Below, in pieces: positions 25,670 to 34,872 of a stretch of DNA of 64,000 nt (positions are counted from its first letter, which is position 1; each line of letters begins with the position of its first letter). The DNA comes from JAFKKS01 sp050187875. GTDB lineage: Bacteria; Pseudomonadota; Alphaproteobacteria; Rhizobiales; Xanthobacteraceae. Location: NCBI GenBank assembly GCA_050187875.1, contig JBFWXB010000001.1, forward strand, positions 178,025 through 242,024, read 5' to 3'. The notes beneath the pieces are model-generated. The model was not told where the DNA came from. It made no database searches and saw only the letters and a program-made list of their open reading frames with translations. The position numbers and the translations under genes are program-made.

Positions 25670-26668
25670 ATGACCTCCGTGCCCGCAGAAATGACCGCGA
25701 TCGCCATCCGCGAGGCCGGCGCCCCCGAGGTGTTGGTGCCGGAGAAACGCCCGGTCCCCAAGCCCGGCGCGGGCGAAATCCTGGTCAAGGTGGCGGCCGC
25801 CGGCATCAACCGCCCGGACGTGATGCAGCGCAAGGGTCTCTATCCGCCGCCGCCCGGCGCGCCGGACATTCCGGGGCTGGAGCTCGCCGGCATCGTCGTC
25901 GCACGCGGGGACGGCGCGACGCGCTGGAAGGACGGCGATCACGTTATGGCGCTCGTTCCCGGCGGCGGTTACGCGCAATACGCCGTCGTGCACGAGACCA
26001 ACGCGCTGCCGATTCCGGCCGGACTTTCGCCGGTCGAAGCGGCCGCGATCCCTGAGACCTTCTTCACCGTCTGGTCGAACGTCTTCGAACGTGGCGGCCT
26101 CAAGAGCGGCGAAACGCTGCTCGTTCACGGCGGCACGTCCGGCATCGGCACGACCGCGATTCAGCTCGCCAAAACCTTCGGCGCGCGCGTGATCACAACC
26201 GTCGGCTCCGACGAGAAATGCGCGGCCGCGCTAAAGCTCGGCGCCGACGTCGCCATCAACTACAAGACGCAGGACTTCGTCGCCGAGACCAAGAAAGCGA
26301 CGGGCGGCAAGGGCGCCAACGTCATCCTCGACATGGTCGGCGGCGAATATATCGAACGCAATTACGAGGCCGCCGGCGTCGACGGCCGCATCGTCCAGAT
26401 CGCCTTCCAAGGTTCGTCCAAGGCGACGGTCGATTTCCGTCGTCTGATGCTCAAGCGGCTATGGCACACCGGCTCGACGCTGCGCTCGCGCCCCGTCGCC
26501 GAAAAAGCCGCAATTGCCCAGGCGCTCGCAAAGGATGTCTGGCCGCATCTCGCCGCAGGCCGCGTCAAGCCGGTCATCTTCAAGACCTTTCCGCTGGCCG
26601 ACGCCGCCGCCGCCCATGCGCTCATGGAATCGAGCACACATATCGGCAAGATCGTGCTGACCGCTTGA
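25670..26668 (+). CDS. NAD(P)H:quinone oxidoreductase (zinc-free MDR, TP53I3/PIG3-like)
   Basis: A 332-residue medium-chain dehydrogenase/reductase without structural or catalytic zinc ligands. The N-domain has GINRPDVMQRKGLYPPPPGAPDIPGLELAG, typical of the PIG3/quinone reductase group, and the Rossmann domain begins VHGGTSGIGTTAIQLAK (residues about 147-163). It likely reduces quinones or reactive carbonyls with NADPH. It is divergent from DUF1192 with about 106 nt between. Confidence 0.88.
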   Translation: MTSVPAEMTAIAIREAGAPEVLVPEKRPVPKPGAGEILVKVAAAGINRPDVMQRKGLYPPPPGAPDIPGLELAGIVVARGDGATRWKDGDHVMALVPGGGYAQYAVVHETNALPIPAGLSPVEAAAIPETFFTVWSNVFERGGLKSGETLLVHGGTSGIGTTAIQLAKTFGARVITTVGSDEKCAAALKLGADVAINYKTQDFVAETKKATGGKGANVILDMVGGEYIERNYEAAGVDGRIVQIAFQGSSKATVDFRRLMLKRLWHTGSTLRSRPVAEKAAIAQALAKDVWPHLAAGRVKPVIFKTFPLADAAAAHALMESSTHIGKIVLTA

Positions 26669-26777
26669 TTCTCCGATCCAAATCCTTGCCCTTCCCCGGC
26701 CTGCCCGCTACTCATGGCGGGCGGATTGTGCGCTATGATTTGCGATTGTCGGGACCCTTAAGCCGCGAGGCGGTCGT

Positions 26778-29651
26778 TTGACGTTCTTGCGCCCCTGCCT
26801 GTCTGTGTTGGTGCTGATCGTCGGCCTGCTCGCGAATACGAGTGCGCGCGCCGTCGACGCGATCAATGTGCGCCTCGACGCCGCCGCCATCGACCTCACC
26901 GAGGCGATTGAACGGCAGAAGACGGACGGCGACCGCATCCAGGTCTCGACCGCCGCCGGCGCCGACGGCATCGTGCGAAGGATCGAGGTGCGCTCGCGCG
27001 AAGGCGGCAACAGCTGGGCGGTGTTCGCGCTCGCCAACAACGGCGACGAGCAGGTCGACCGCCTCCTTGTCGCGCCGCATTATCGCATGGTCGGCTCCGG
27101 CCTGCTCTGGCCCGATCTCGGTACCTCGCGCATCGTCACCATCACGCCCAGCACCGGCGACCGGCCCGACCGCCAGGACAGCGCGACAGCGGACATCTTC
27201 CGCATCACGCTCGACCCGGGAACGGTCATCACCTTCGTGGTCGAGCTGCGCACCGACAAGCTGCCGCAGCTCTATCTGTGGGAACCGGATTCCTACAAGG
27301 ACAAGATCAACTCGTTCACGCTCTACTACGGCATCGTCATCGGCATCGCCGGCTTGCTCGCTTTGTTCCTCACCATTCTGTTCGTGGTGAAGGGAAGCAT
27401 CATGTTCCCGGCGGCGGCCGCGCTCGGCTGGGCCGTGCTCGCTTACATCGGCATCGATTTCGGATTCTGGGGAAAGGTCTTCGATCTCGGCGCGGGGACA
27501 GAACGTGTCTGGCGCGCCGGCGGCGAGGCGATCCTCGCCGCGACCCTCCTCGTCTTTCTCTTTGCCTACCTCAATCTCAACCGCTGGCACGTGCGCTATG
27601 CGCATATCACCGCTGGCTGGCTCCTCTTCCTGGGAGCGCTCGTCGCGCTCGCGCTTTATGACCCGGCCGCGGCATCTGGCATCGCGCGCATTTCGCTCGC
27701 CGCCGTCGCCGTCGCCGGCTTCGCGCTGATCGTGTTCCTCGCCGCGCATGGCTTCGACCGCGCGGTGCTCCTCATTCCGACCTGGTTCCTGCTGCTTGTC
27801 TGGGTGTTCGCGGCGACGCTTGCGGTAACCGGTGTCGTGACGAACGACATCGTCGGCCCTGCGCTTCTCGGCGGCCTTGTCCTCATCGTGATGCTCATCG
27901 GCTTCACGGTGATGCAGCACGCCTTCGCTGGCGGCTCGACTAGCACCATCGTCTCCGACGTCGAGCGCCGCGCGCTCGCGCTCACCGGCGCTGGCGACCT
28001 GATCTGGGACTGGGACGTCTCCTCCGACAAGGTATTCACGAGCCCGGAGACCGAGCACCTGCTCGGACTGCGCCGCGGATCGCTCGAAGGCTCGGCCGCA
28101 CGCTGGCTCGACGTGCTCCACCCGCAGGACCGCGACCGTTTCCGCGCCGCCCTCGACGGCGTCATCGAGCAGCGCCGCGGACGCCTGACGCAGGATTTCC
28201 GTCTGCGCACAGTCGGCGGGCATTATCTCTGGTTCGCGCTCAAGGCGCGCCCGATCGTCGGCTCCGACGGCGAAGTGGTGCGCCTCGTCGGCACGCTGAC
28301 GGACGTGACCGAGTTCAAGACCGCCGAAGAGCGCCTGCTGCATGACGCGGTGCACGACAACCTCACCGGTCTGCCGAACCGCGAGCTGTTCATGGACCGG
28401 CTCGAGTCGGCGCTCTCCCTCGCGCGGCCGGATTCGAACATCCGCCCGACGGCGATGGTCATCGACATCGACCGCTTCAAACAGGTCAACGACTCCGTCG
28501 GCATCGCGGTCGGCGACTCGATCCTTCTCACGTTGGCGCGGCGTCTCGGCCGGCTGCTCAAACCGCAGGACACGCTTGCCCGCATCGGCGGCGATCAATT
28601 CGGCTTGCTCCTGATGTCGGAGCGTGAACCCGACCGCATCACCGCTTTCGCCGACAATATCCGCCGCACGCTGCGCGCGCCGATCACCTTTAACGATCGA
28701 GAGATCCTTCTCACCGCGTCGATCGGCGTCGCCCTCGTCGACGACGAGCCGCAGCGCAAGGAGGAATTCCTCAAGGACGCGGAACTGGCGATGTATCACG
28801 CCAAGCGTCTCGGCGGCGATCGCATCGAGACGTTCAAGGCGGTGATGCGTGCGCGCAAGAGCGACCGGTTGACTTTGGAGTCTGAGCTGCGCCGCGCATT
28901 GGCGCGCGACGAGATCACCCTTCTTTACCAGCCGATCGTGCGGCTCGAGGACCGCACCATCGGCGGCTTCGAGGCGCTGATGCGCTGGGATCATCCGCGC
29001 ATGGGGCGCCTGCCGCCGGCCGAGTTCATCTCCATCGCCGAGGAGACCGGCCTCATCGTCGATCTCGGCATGTTCGTGCTCGAGCGCACAGCGCGCCAGC
29101 TGCTCGACTGGCAGCGCCTGATGCGCAGTTCCGAGCCGCTGTTTGCAAGCGTCAACGTCTCGTCGCGCCAGTTGCTCCGCCACGACCTGATCCAGGACCT
29201 GCGCAGCGTGTTCGCGAAGTCCGCGCCCGCGCGCGGCACGCTCAAGCTCGAGCTGACGGAATCACTCGTCATGGAGAACCCCGAGCAGGCCTCGCAGATG
29301 CTCGGCAAGATCCGCGATCTCGGCGCCGGCCTTGCGCTCGACGATTTCGGCACCGGCCATTCCTCGCTCGCCTATCTGCAGCGCTTCCCCTTCGACACCA
29401 TCAAGATCGATCAGTCGTTCGTGCGCGCGAGCGGCAAGGGAAAGCGGCCGGTGATCCTGCGCTCGATCATCGGCCTTGCACACGACCTCGGCATGGAAGT
29501 CGTCGCCGAAGGCGCCGAGTCGGAAACCGACGCGACGGAGCTTTTCAAGATGGGCTGCGAATATGCGCAGGGCTACGTCTTCGGCGAGCCGATGACGCCG
29601 CGCGAGGCGCAGGAGCTCATGACCCGCCACGCCTACGAAATGGCGCGGTAG
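26778..29651 (+). CDS. Membrane c-di-GMP signalling protein: sensor + 7TM + PAS + degenerate GGDEF + EAL
   Basis: A 957-residue protein. Residues 1-25 are a signal peptide, about 26-180 a periplasmic sensor resembling 7TMR-DISMED2, about 185-385 seven membrane helices, about 395-515 a PAS fold, about 520-680 GGDEF, and about 700-950 EAL. The GGDEF signature reads GGDQF (residues about 604-608), so cyclase activity is doubtful. The EAL domain keeps GFEALMRW, NVSSRQL, LELTES, DDFGTGHSS, IKIDQSF and VAEGAE, so it should hydrolyse c-di-GMP. The only start that keeps the signal peptide is TTG 26778, with GAGG upstream. It acts alone, with no receiver or kinase nearby. Confidence 0.9.
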   Translation: MTFLRPCLSVLVLIVGLLANTSARAVDAINVRLDAAAIDLTEAIERQKTDGDRIQVSTAAGADGIVRRIEVRSREGGNSWAVFALANNGDEQVDRLLVAPHYRMVGSGLLWPDLGTSRIVTITPSTGDRPDRQDSATADIFRITLDPGTVITFVVELRTDKLPQLYLWEPDSYKDKINSFTLYYGIVIGIAGLLALFLTILFVVKGSIMFPAAAALGWAVLAYIGIDFGFWGKVFDLGAGTERVWRAGGEAILAATLLVFLFAYLNLNRWHVRYAHITAGWLLFLGALVALALYDPAAASGIARISLAAVAVAGFALIVFLAAHGFDRAVLLIPTWFLLLVWVFAATLAVTGVVTNDIVGPALLGGLVLIVMLIGFTVMQHAFAGGSTSTIVSDVERRALALTGAGDLIWDWDVSSDKVFTSPETEHLLGLRRGSLEGSAARWLDVLHPQDRDRFRAALDGVIEQRRGRLTQDFRLRTVGGHYLWFALKARPIVGSDGEVVRLVGTLTDVTEFKTAEERLLHDAVHDNLTGLPNRELFMDRLESALSLARPDSNIRPTAMVIDIDRFKQVNDSVGIAVGDSILLTLARRLGRLLKPQDTLARIGGDQFGLLLMSEREPDRITAFADNIRRTLRAPITFNDREILLTASIGVALVDDEPQRKEEFLKDAELAMYHAKRLGGDRIETFKAVMRARKSDRLTLESELRRALARDEITLLYQPIVRLEDRTIGGFEALMRWDHPRMGRLPPAEFISIAEETGLIVDLGMFVLERTARQLLDWQRLMRSSEPLFASVNVSSRQLLRHDLIQDLRSVFAKSAPARGTLKLELTESLVMENPEQASQMLGKIRDLGAGLALDDFGTGHSSLAYLQRFPFDTIKIDQSFVRASGKGKRPVILRSIIGLAHDLGMEVVAEGAESETDATELFKMGCEYAQGYVFGEPMTPREAQELMTRHAYEMAR

Positions 29652-29690
29652 ACGCGGCCCGCAGGCTTCATTTCACTAAAAGCTTACCTT

Positions 29691-29747
29691 CGTCATTGCC
29701 GGGCTTGACCCGGCAATCCATCCGCTCGCCGCCTTCGCGGAGACGAC
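29691..29747. repeat. Palindromic intergenic repeat, shortened copy
   Basis: CGTCATTGCCGGGCTTGACCCGGCAATCCATCC forms one full hairpin (TTGCCGGG with CCCGGCAA); the second half is diverged (CGCCTTCGCGGAGACGAC). It lies between the convergent GGDEF-EAL gene and yqgE. Confidence 0.8.
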
Positions 29748-29757
29748 AACGCGACGC

Positions 29758-30372
29758 CTACGCGTGCCCGGCTTCGCTCGACAGCATCGCCGGATTGATG
29801 CCGATCTTGCGCAGCGCCTTGTCGTATTTCATCTCGGCGTCAGCGCCGAAGATCAGATCGCGGTCGGCCGCGCAGTGCAGCCACCCGTTGTCCTGGATCT
29901 CAGTTTCGAGCTGGCCCGCCGACCACGCCGCATAGCCGAGCGCGAGCAGCGCATTCTCAGGGCCACCCCCCTTGGCGATCTCGGAGAGGATGTCGAGCGT
30001 CGCCGTGAGGCACATGCCGTCGTCGATCGGCAGCGTCGAGTCTTCGAGGAAGTAGTCGGCCGTGTGCAGGACAAAGCCGCGGCCGGTCTCGACCGGGCCG
30101 CCCTTCATCACACGGATCGCCTCGGCCCGATCCGGCAGCCGGATCGCTTCCTTCGCCTTGATCACGTCAAGCTGTACCAGGAGCTTCGGAAAGTTGATAT
30201 GCTTGGCAGGCTGGTTGATAACGATGCCCATCGCGCCCTCGGTCGAGTGCGCGCACATATAGATCACGGTGCGGGCGAAATTCTCGTCCGCCATTGTCGG
30301 CATCGCGACCAGCATCTGCCCATCGAGATAGCCGCGCGTCGCCCGTTTCGTTGTCTTCTTTCCAAGACGCAT
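29758..30372 (-). CDS. YqgE/AlgH family protein (UPF0301)
   Basis: A 204-residue member of the YqgE/AlgH family: GYLDGQMLVAMPTMADENFARTVIYMCAHSTEGAMGIVINQP at the N-terminus, GGPVETGRGFVLHT in the middle and GYAAWSAGQLETEIQDNGWL near the end are diagnostic. The biochemical role is not settled; AlgH was named as an alginate regulator in Pseudomonas. The ATG lies 11 nt from a perfect inverted repeat ACCCTGC-T-GCAGGGT (30384-30398) in its leader. Confidence 0.92.
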   Translation of the reverse strand: MRLGKKTTKRATRGYLDGQMLVAMPTMADENFARTVIYMCAHSTEGAMGIVINQPAKHINFPKLLVQLDVIKAKEAIRLPDRAEAIRVMKGGPVETGRGFVLHTADYFLEDSTLPIDDGMCLTATLDILSEIAKGGGPENALLALGYAAWSAGQLETEIQDNGWLHCAADRDLIFGADAEMKYDKALRKIGINPAMLSSEAGHA

Positions 30373-30484
30373 CGTTAAAGACTACCCTGCTGCAGGGTGA
30401 ATGCAAGAAATCCGGCCCACAGCTGTGGTCGCTTCACGGGCATTTCAATGGCATGTCAACGGTTCGTCGCTTAATCCAGCCTGC

Positions 30485-31351
30485 ATGAACGTGAATTTGC
30501 CAAGGCGCCATCACGCCATCGCCACAATCGCGACCGCGATGACGCTCGCGATGACGACGGGCGCGTGGGCGCAAGGGAGCGACGCCTCCGCCTGGAGCGA
30601 TGAAGGCCACGCGGCGGCGCGGCTCGTCTCCGGCGGCGCGACGGCGACGGCGCCCGACGCTCCGCTGCAGGCCGGGATCGAGATCACGCTCAAGCCCGGC
30701 TGGAAAACCTATTGGCGCTATCCGGGCGACGCCGGCACGCCGCCGCGGATCAGCTTCGCGCGCTCCGAGAATGTGAAGGACGTGGCGATCCTGTGGCCGG
30801 CGCCCATGCGCTTCGATGACGGCAGCGGCGGCACCTCGATCGGATACAAGCACCGCGTCGTCCTGCCGCTGCATGTCACGCGCGAGGACGCCGCTAAGCC
30901 CGCTACGCTGCGCGCCGACATCGACTACGCGATCTGCGAGAAGCTTTGCGTGCCGGTCGAAGCGAAGCTCGAGCTCCCGCTCAAAAACGTCCCGACCGAC
31001 CAGAGCGGAGCGCTGCGCGAAAGCGAGGCGCTGGTGCCGCGCCGCGCATCCCTCGGTGCGCCCGGCCCGCTGACGATCACCAGCGTGCGGCGCATCAGCG
31101 AGCCGAAGCCGCATGTCGTCGTCGACATTGCCGCTCCGGCAAATGCAAAAGTCGATCTCCTTGCCGAAGGGCCGACCGCGGAATGGGCGTTGCCGCTGCC
31201 GCAACCGATCGCCGGCGCACCCGCCGGCGCGCAGCGCTTCGCCTTCGATCTCGACGGCCTGCCGGCCGGCGCCAGCGCTGCGGGCGCAACGCTCACACTG
31301 ACGGCCATCGCCAAGGATCAGGCGATCGAGGTCGCGACGCCGCTCGATTGA
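30485..31351 (+). CDS. Secreted DsbD N-terminal-domain protein
   Basis: A 288-residue periplasmic protein with a signal peptide (residues 1-29, AWA-QG). The body matches the immunoglobulin-like N-terminal domain of DsbD: LKPGWKTYWRYPGDAGTPP, then DYAICEKLCVPVEAKLEL with a CxxxC pair (residues about 158-162). It lacks the membrane and C-terminal thioredoxin domains of full DsbD, and no ccdA/dsbD gene is adjacent. It may accept electrons from a separate membrane protein to reduce periplasmic disulfides. It is followed 79 nt later by a peroxiredoxin gene, which supports a redox role. Confidence 0.8.
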   Translation: MNVNLPRRHHAIATIATAMTLAMTTGAWAQGSDASAWSDEGHAAARLVSGGATATAPDAPLQAGIEITLKPGWKTYWRYPGDAGTPPRISFARSENVKDVAILWPAPMRFDDGSGGTSIGYKHRVVLPLHVTREDAAKPATLRADIDYAICEKLCVPVEAKLELPLKNVPTDQSGALRESEALVPRRASLGAPGPLTITSVRRISEPKPHVVVDIAAPANAKVDLLAEGPTAEWALPLPQPIAGAPAGAQRFAFDLDGLPAGASAAGATLTLTAIAKDQAIEVATPLD

Positions 31352-31430
31352 CACCGGCGGCGCGCTCCCTAATTTACCGCACACACCCAACGGCGCCCGC
31401 GGGCTGCTGTCTCTCACCGGAGGAAAACTG

Positions 31431-31916
31431 ATGCCCATCAAGGTCGGCGATTCCATTCCCGCGGCGAAGCTTCGCGTGATGACAAGCGAAGGTCCGGCGT
31501 GGAAGACCACGGACGAGCTGTTCAAGGGGAAGAAAGTTGTTCTCTTCGGCGTCCCCGGCGCCTTCACCGGCACTTGCCACAAGAGCCACCTGCCTGGCTT
31601 CATCCAGAACGCCGACGCCATCAAGAAGAAGGGCGTCGACACGATCGCCGTCACCGGCGTCAACGATCACTTCGTCATGGATGCCTGGAAGGAAGCGTCG
31701 GGCGCCGGAAACAAGATCGAGTTTCTTTCCGACGGTAACGGCGAATTTGCCAAGGCGCTCGACCTGACCTTCGACGGTTCGGCGAACGGGCTCGGCACGC
31801 GCTCGCGGCGCTATTCCATGGTGATCGACAACGGCGTCGTGAAGACGCTCAACATCGAGGAAGCGCCGGGCAAGGTCGACGTTTCGAGCGCCGAGAACAT
31901 CCTCAAGGCGCTGTGA
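31431..31916 (+). CDS. Peroxiredoxin, Prx5-type, single cysteine
   Basis: A 161-residue thiol peroxidase of the Prx5 group. The peroxidatic cysteine is C49 in PGAFTGTCHKSHLPGF, with the conserved Pro/Thr/Cys active-site triad. No other cysteine is present, so it must use an external thiol such as glutathione/glutaredoxin or thioredoxin (1-Cys mechanism). It would reduce H2O2 and alkyl hydroperoxides in the cytosol. GGAGG lies 7 nt before the ATG. Confidence 0.92.
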   Translation: MPIKVGDSIPAAKLRVMTSEGPAWKTTDELFKGKKVVLFGVPGAFTGTCHKSHLPGFIQNADAIKKKGVDTIAVTGVNDHFVMDAWKEASGAGNKIEFLSDGNGEFAKALDLTFDGSANGLGTRSRRYSMVIDNGVVKTLNIEEAPGKVDVSSAENILKAL

Positions 31917-31935
31917 GCGCCGCGATCACCTGATG

Positions 31936-32070
31936 TGTCGTCCCCGCGAAGGCGGGGACCCAGTAGTCCCAGCATCGCGATCTTCATGCAGGCCGTGAGT
32001 ACTGGATGCCCGCTGGAGCTTGTACTCGGGCTGGCCGAAGACCAGGCCCGGGTGCGGGCATGACACGACG
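31936..32070. repeat. Palindromic intergenic repeat (CCCGCGAAGGCGGG type), long copy
   Basis: It begins TGTCGTCCCCGCGAAGGCGGGGACC and ends GGGTGCGGGCATGACACGACG. The outer arms (TGTCGTC and GACACGACG) and an inner hairpin pair. It fills the gap between the convergent peroxiredoxin and rnhA genes. Confidence 0.75.
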
Positions 32071-32097
32071 AGCGTGGCGCGGCGTTACCGCACGCCC

Positions 32098-32580
32098 TCA
32101 CGGCTGAGCCTTCACCCCTGCCATGCCTTCCTTCATCTCCGCCCGCATCTCGGCGATCGCCATGCGGGCCAATTCGTCGGCGCGCTCGTTCATGTCGTGG
32201 CCCGCGTGGCCCTTCACCCAGTGCCAGCGTACGTCGTGACGCGCGATCGCCTGGTCGAGCCGCTGCCAGAGATCGACATTCTTCACCGGCTTCTTGTCGG
32301 CGGTGCGCCAGCCGTTGCGCTTCCAGCCGTTGATCCACGTCATGATGCCGTTGCGCAAATATTGCGAGTCGGTGTGCAGGTCGACGGTGCAGGGCCGCTT
32401 CAGCGCTTCTAGCGCCGAGATCGCCGCCATCAGCTCCATGCGATTGTTGGTGGTGTGAGGATCGCCGCCTTTGAGCTCTTTCTCGTGGCCGGCCCATTTG
32501 AGGATCGCGCCCCAGCCTCCAGGCCCGGGGTTCCCCGAGCACGCGCCGTCGGTATAGATGCTGATGATGGATGCGCTCAT
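32098..32580 (-). CDS. rnhA: Ribonuclease HI
   Basis: A 160-residue RNase H1 that cuts the RNA strand of RNA-DNA hybrids. The catalytic acids are all present: Asp in YTDGACSGNPGPGG, Glu in NNRMELMAA, Asp in LHTDSQYL and Asp in NERADELA. It is the last gene of the ispH-thrB-rnhA run, 21 nt after thrB, an order conserved in Rhizobiales. Confidence 0.96.
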   Translation of the reverse strand: MSASIISIYTDGACSGNPGPGGWGAILKWAGHEKELKGGDPHTTNNRMELMAAISALEALKRPCTVDLHTDSQYLRNGIMTWINGWKRNGWRTADKKPVKNVDLWQRLDQAIARHDVRWHWVKGHAGHDMNERADELARMAIAEMRAEMKEGMAGVKAQP

Positions 32581-32601
32581 AAGCGTTCTTCTTGGCGCGC
32601 G

Positions 32602-33567
32602 TTACGCCGCGAGCCCATACGCGCCGACATCGCCCACCGCCTGGTGGAAGCGGAGCTTGCGATAATATTCGAGCGGGTCCTTCGGGCGCACCAGCGCGCC
32701 GGGCGGCACGTTGAGCCAGTCGACCAGCCGCGTGAGCAGGAAGCGCAGCGCGGCGCCGCGGGAGAGGACCGGCAGCGCCGCCTGCTCCGCGTCGGACAGC
32801 GGACGCACCCTGCCGTAGCCCTGCAGCAGCGCGCGTCCTTTCGTGACGTTGAAGGAATGATCGCTCTCGAAACACCAGGCGTTGAGGCAGATCGCAACGT
32901 CGTAAGCGAGCGTATCGGTGCAAGCGAAATAGAAGTCGATGATTCCCGACAGCGCATTGCCGAGGAAGAACACGTTGTCGGGAAAGAGATCGGCGTGGAT
33001 CACGCCTTGCGGCAAGCCGGACGGCCACGCCGCCTCGAGCTGCGCGAGTTCGCTGCCGATCTCGCCGCAGAGGCCGGCCTTGAGCGTGTCGCCACGCCCC
33101 TGCGCGCGCTCGTAAAGCGGCCGCCAGCCGGTAACCGACAAGGCATTCGGGCGCCGCAGCGGAAAATCCTGGCCTGCGACATGCAGCTTCGCGAGCGCTT
33201 CGCCCAAGGCGGCGCAATGCCAGACCGACGGGCGGCGGATCCACATGCCGTCGAGGAACGTGACCATCGCGGCCGGCCGCCCGGCGAGAACGCCAAGCGC
33301 TTCGCCGTCACGCCCCTTCACCGGCTGCGGACAGGTGAGCCCGCGCGCCGCGAGGTGTTCCATCAGACCGAGGAAGAACGGCAGGTCGTCACGCTCGACG
33401 CGCTTCTCGTAGAGCGTGAGGATATAATGGCCGCGCGCCGTGTGGACGAGATAGTTCGAGTTCTCGACGCCCTCGGCAATGCCTTTGTAGGAGAGAAGCT
33501 CGCCGATGTCGTAGCGGGCGAGGAACGCCGCCAATTCCTCCGCCGAGACATCGGTGTAGACGGCCAT
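32602..33567 (-). CDS. thrB: Homoserine kinase, ThrB2 (choline-kinase fold)
   Basis: A 321-residue kinase of the aminoglycoside/choline phosphotransferase fold used for homoserine phosphorylation in Alphaproteobacteria. It begins MAVYTDVSAEELAAFLARYDIGELLSYKGIAEGVENSNY and has the catalytic loop GVIHADLFPDNVFF and the Mg site GIIDFYFACTDTLAYDVAI. The ATG at 33567 is chosen because the family's N-terminus starts exactly there; longer frames read through a palindromic repeat. The product feeds threonine synthesis. Confidence 0.95.
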   Translation of the reverse strand: MAVYTDVSAEELAAFLARYDIGELLSYKGIAEGVENSNYLVHTARGHYILTLYEKRVERDDLPFFLGLMEHLAARGLTCPQPVKGRDGEALGVLAGRPAAMVTFLDGMWIRRPSVWHCAALGEALAKLHVAGQDFPLRRPNALSVTGWRPLYERAQGRGDTLKAGLCGEIGSELAQLEAAWPSGLPQGVIHADLFPDNVFFLGNALSGIIDFYFACTDTLAYDVAICLNAWCFESDHSFNVTKGRALLQGYGRVRPLSDAEQAALPVLSRGAALRFLLTRLVDWLNVPPGALVRPKDPLEYYRKLRFHQAVGDVGAYGLAA

Positions 33568-33620
33568 GATCCGCGTTTCTCGCCCGGTTCTGTTTCCACG
33601 ATTGCAGCAAATGCCGGAAT

Positions 33621-33725
33621 TGTCATTCCGGATTGCCGCGAAGCTGCAAGTCCGGAAGCCATACGCCGCAGCCAGGGGATATGGATTCCGGGGTCGCGGC
33701 CTTACGTCCGCGCCCCGGAATGACA
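33621..33725. repeat. Palindromic intergenic repeat between ispH and thrB
   Basis: TGTCATTCCGGATTGCCGCG at one end is inversely matched by GCGCCCCGGAATGACA at the other, with internal arms GGATTCCGGGG. It separates ispH from thrB on the same strand and so could uncouple their expression. Confidence 0.75.
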
Positions 33726-33758
33726 GATTCTGGCTGTTTGATAAATGCCGATCGGCGC

Positions 33759-34754
33759 TTAAGCCGCGGCCTCGTTGCCGCGCAAAGGCCGCGGCAGCGG
33801 GAAGAACACGTCCTCGTTGGTCGCGAGCACGGTTTCGATCGTCACCGCAAAACGGTCCTTGCAGGCCTCGACAAGCTCTTCGACGAGGATCTCCGGCGCC
33901 GACGCGCCCGCGGTAATCCCAAGCGTCTTGACGCCTTGGAGCACCGACCAGTCGACGTCGGCTGCCCGCTGCACCAGGAAAGCGCGGGGGCATCCGCAAC
34001 GCTCCGCGACCTCGCGCAGGCGCTGCGAATTGGAGGAGTTCGGCGCGCCGACGACCAGCATCAGCTCGACCCGCGGCGCCACCTGCTTCACCGCCTCCTG
34101 GCGGTTGGTCGTCGCGTAGCAGATGTCCTCCTTGTGCGGCCCGACGATGCCAGGGAAGCGCTCCTTCAGCCGCTCGACGATGTCGGCGGTATCGTCGATC
34201 GAGAGCGTCGTCTGCGTGACATAGGCGAGCTTGGTCGCGTCCGTCGGCACATAGCTGTCGGCCTGCGCCAAGGTCTCGATCAGCGTCACGCTGCCGGCCG
34301 GCAGCTGGCCCATCGTGCCGACGACCTCCGGGTGGCCGTCATGGCCGATGAGCAGGATCTCGCGGCCGCGGCGATGGTGGATCTCAGCCTCGCGGTGCAC
34401 CTTGGTCACCAGTGGGCAGGTCGCGTCAAGCGCGAAGAATTTGCGCCGCGACGCCTCGTCCGGGACGGATTTCGGAACCCCGTGCGCCGAGAACACGACC
34501 GGCGCGTCGGTATCCGGCACCTCGTCGAGCTCCTCGACGAAAATCGCCCCCTTCGCCTTGAGGCTCTCGACCACATAGCGGTTGTGGACGATCTCATGGC
34601 GGACATAGACGGGCGGCCCATAGGTGGCGAGCGCCCGCTCGACCGTCTCTATGGCGCGGACAACGCCGGCGCAGAAGCTGCGCGGCGCACAGAGGACCAC
34701 CTTGAGCGGCGGCTTGAGGGACGTCGGAGCGGCGTTTTCCATGGCCCTGGACAT
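33759..34754 (-). CDS. ispH: 4-hydroxy-3-methylbut-2-enyl diphosphate reductase
   Basis: A 331-residue [4Fe-4S] enzyme, the last step of the non-mevalonate isoprenoid pathway (HMBPP to IPP and DMAPP). The three cluster cysteines are in APRSFCAGVVRA, DATCPLVTK and DICYATTNRQ; HGVPKSV and GAPNSSNSQRL are further signatures. Starts at 34754 (MSRAMENAAP) or 34742 (MENAAP) are both possible; neither has a strong ribosome site. It is divergent from trcR. Confidence 0.95.
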   Translation of the reverse strand: MSRAMENAAPTSLKPPLKVVLCAPRSFCAGVVRAIETVERALATYGPPVYVRHEIVHNRYVVESLKAKGAIFVEELDEVPDTDAPVVFSAHGVPKSVPDEASRRKFFALDATCPLVTKVHREAEIHHRRGREILLIGHDGHPEVVGTMGQLPAGSVTLIETLAQADSYVPTDATKLAYVTQTTLSIDDTADIVERLKERFPGIVGPHKEDICYATTNRQEAVKQVAPRVELMLVVGAPNSSNSQRLREVAERCGCPRAFLVQRAADVDWSVLQGVKTLGITAGASAPEILVEELVEACKDRFAVTIETVLATNEDVFFPLPRPLRGNEAAA

Positions 34755-34872
34755 GGAACCGCCCCGCGCGCCTGTCAAGCAAATGCACCCCTCTCCTCGG
34801 TCCGTTTCGATGGACAGGGAACGGCATCATGCTTATATTCCAAGCAATTCCAGTCATCGCTGATGACGACAG

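Noticed and set aside
26733..29183. An 816-codon minus-strand frame opposite the GGDEF-EAL gene
   Set aside because: Composition is typical of an antisense shadow; the plus strand carries intact PAS, GGDEF and EAL motifs.
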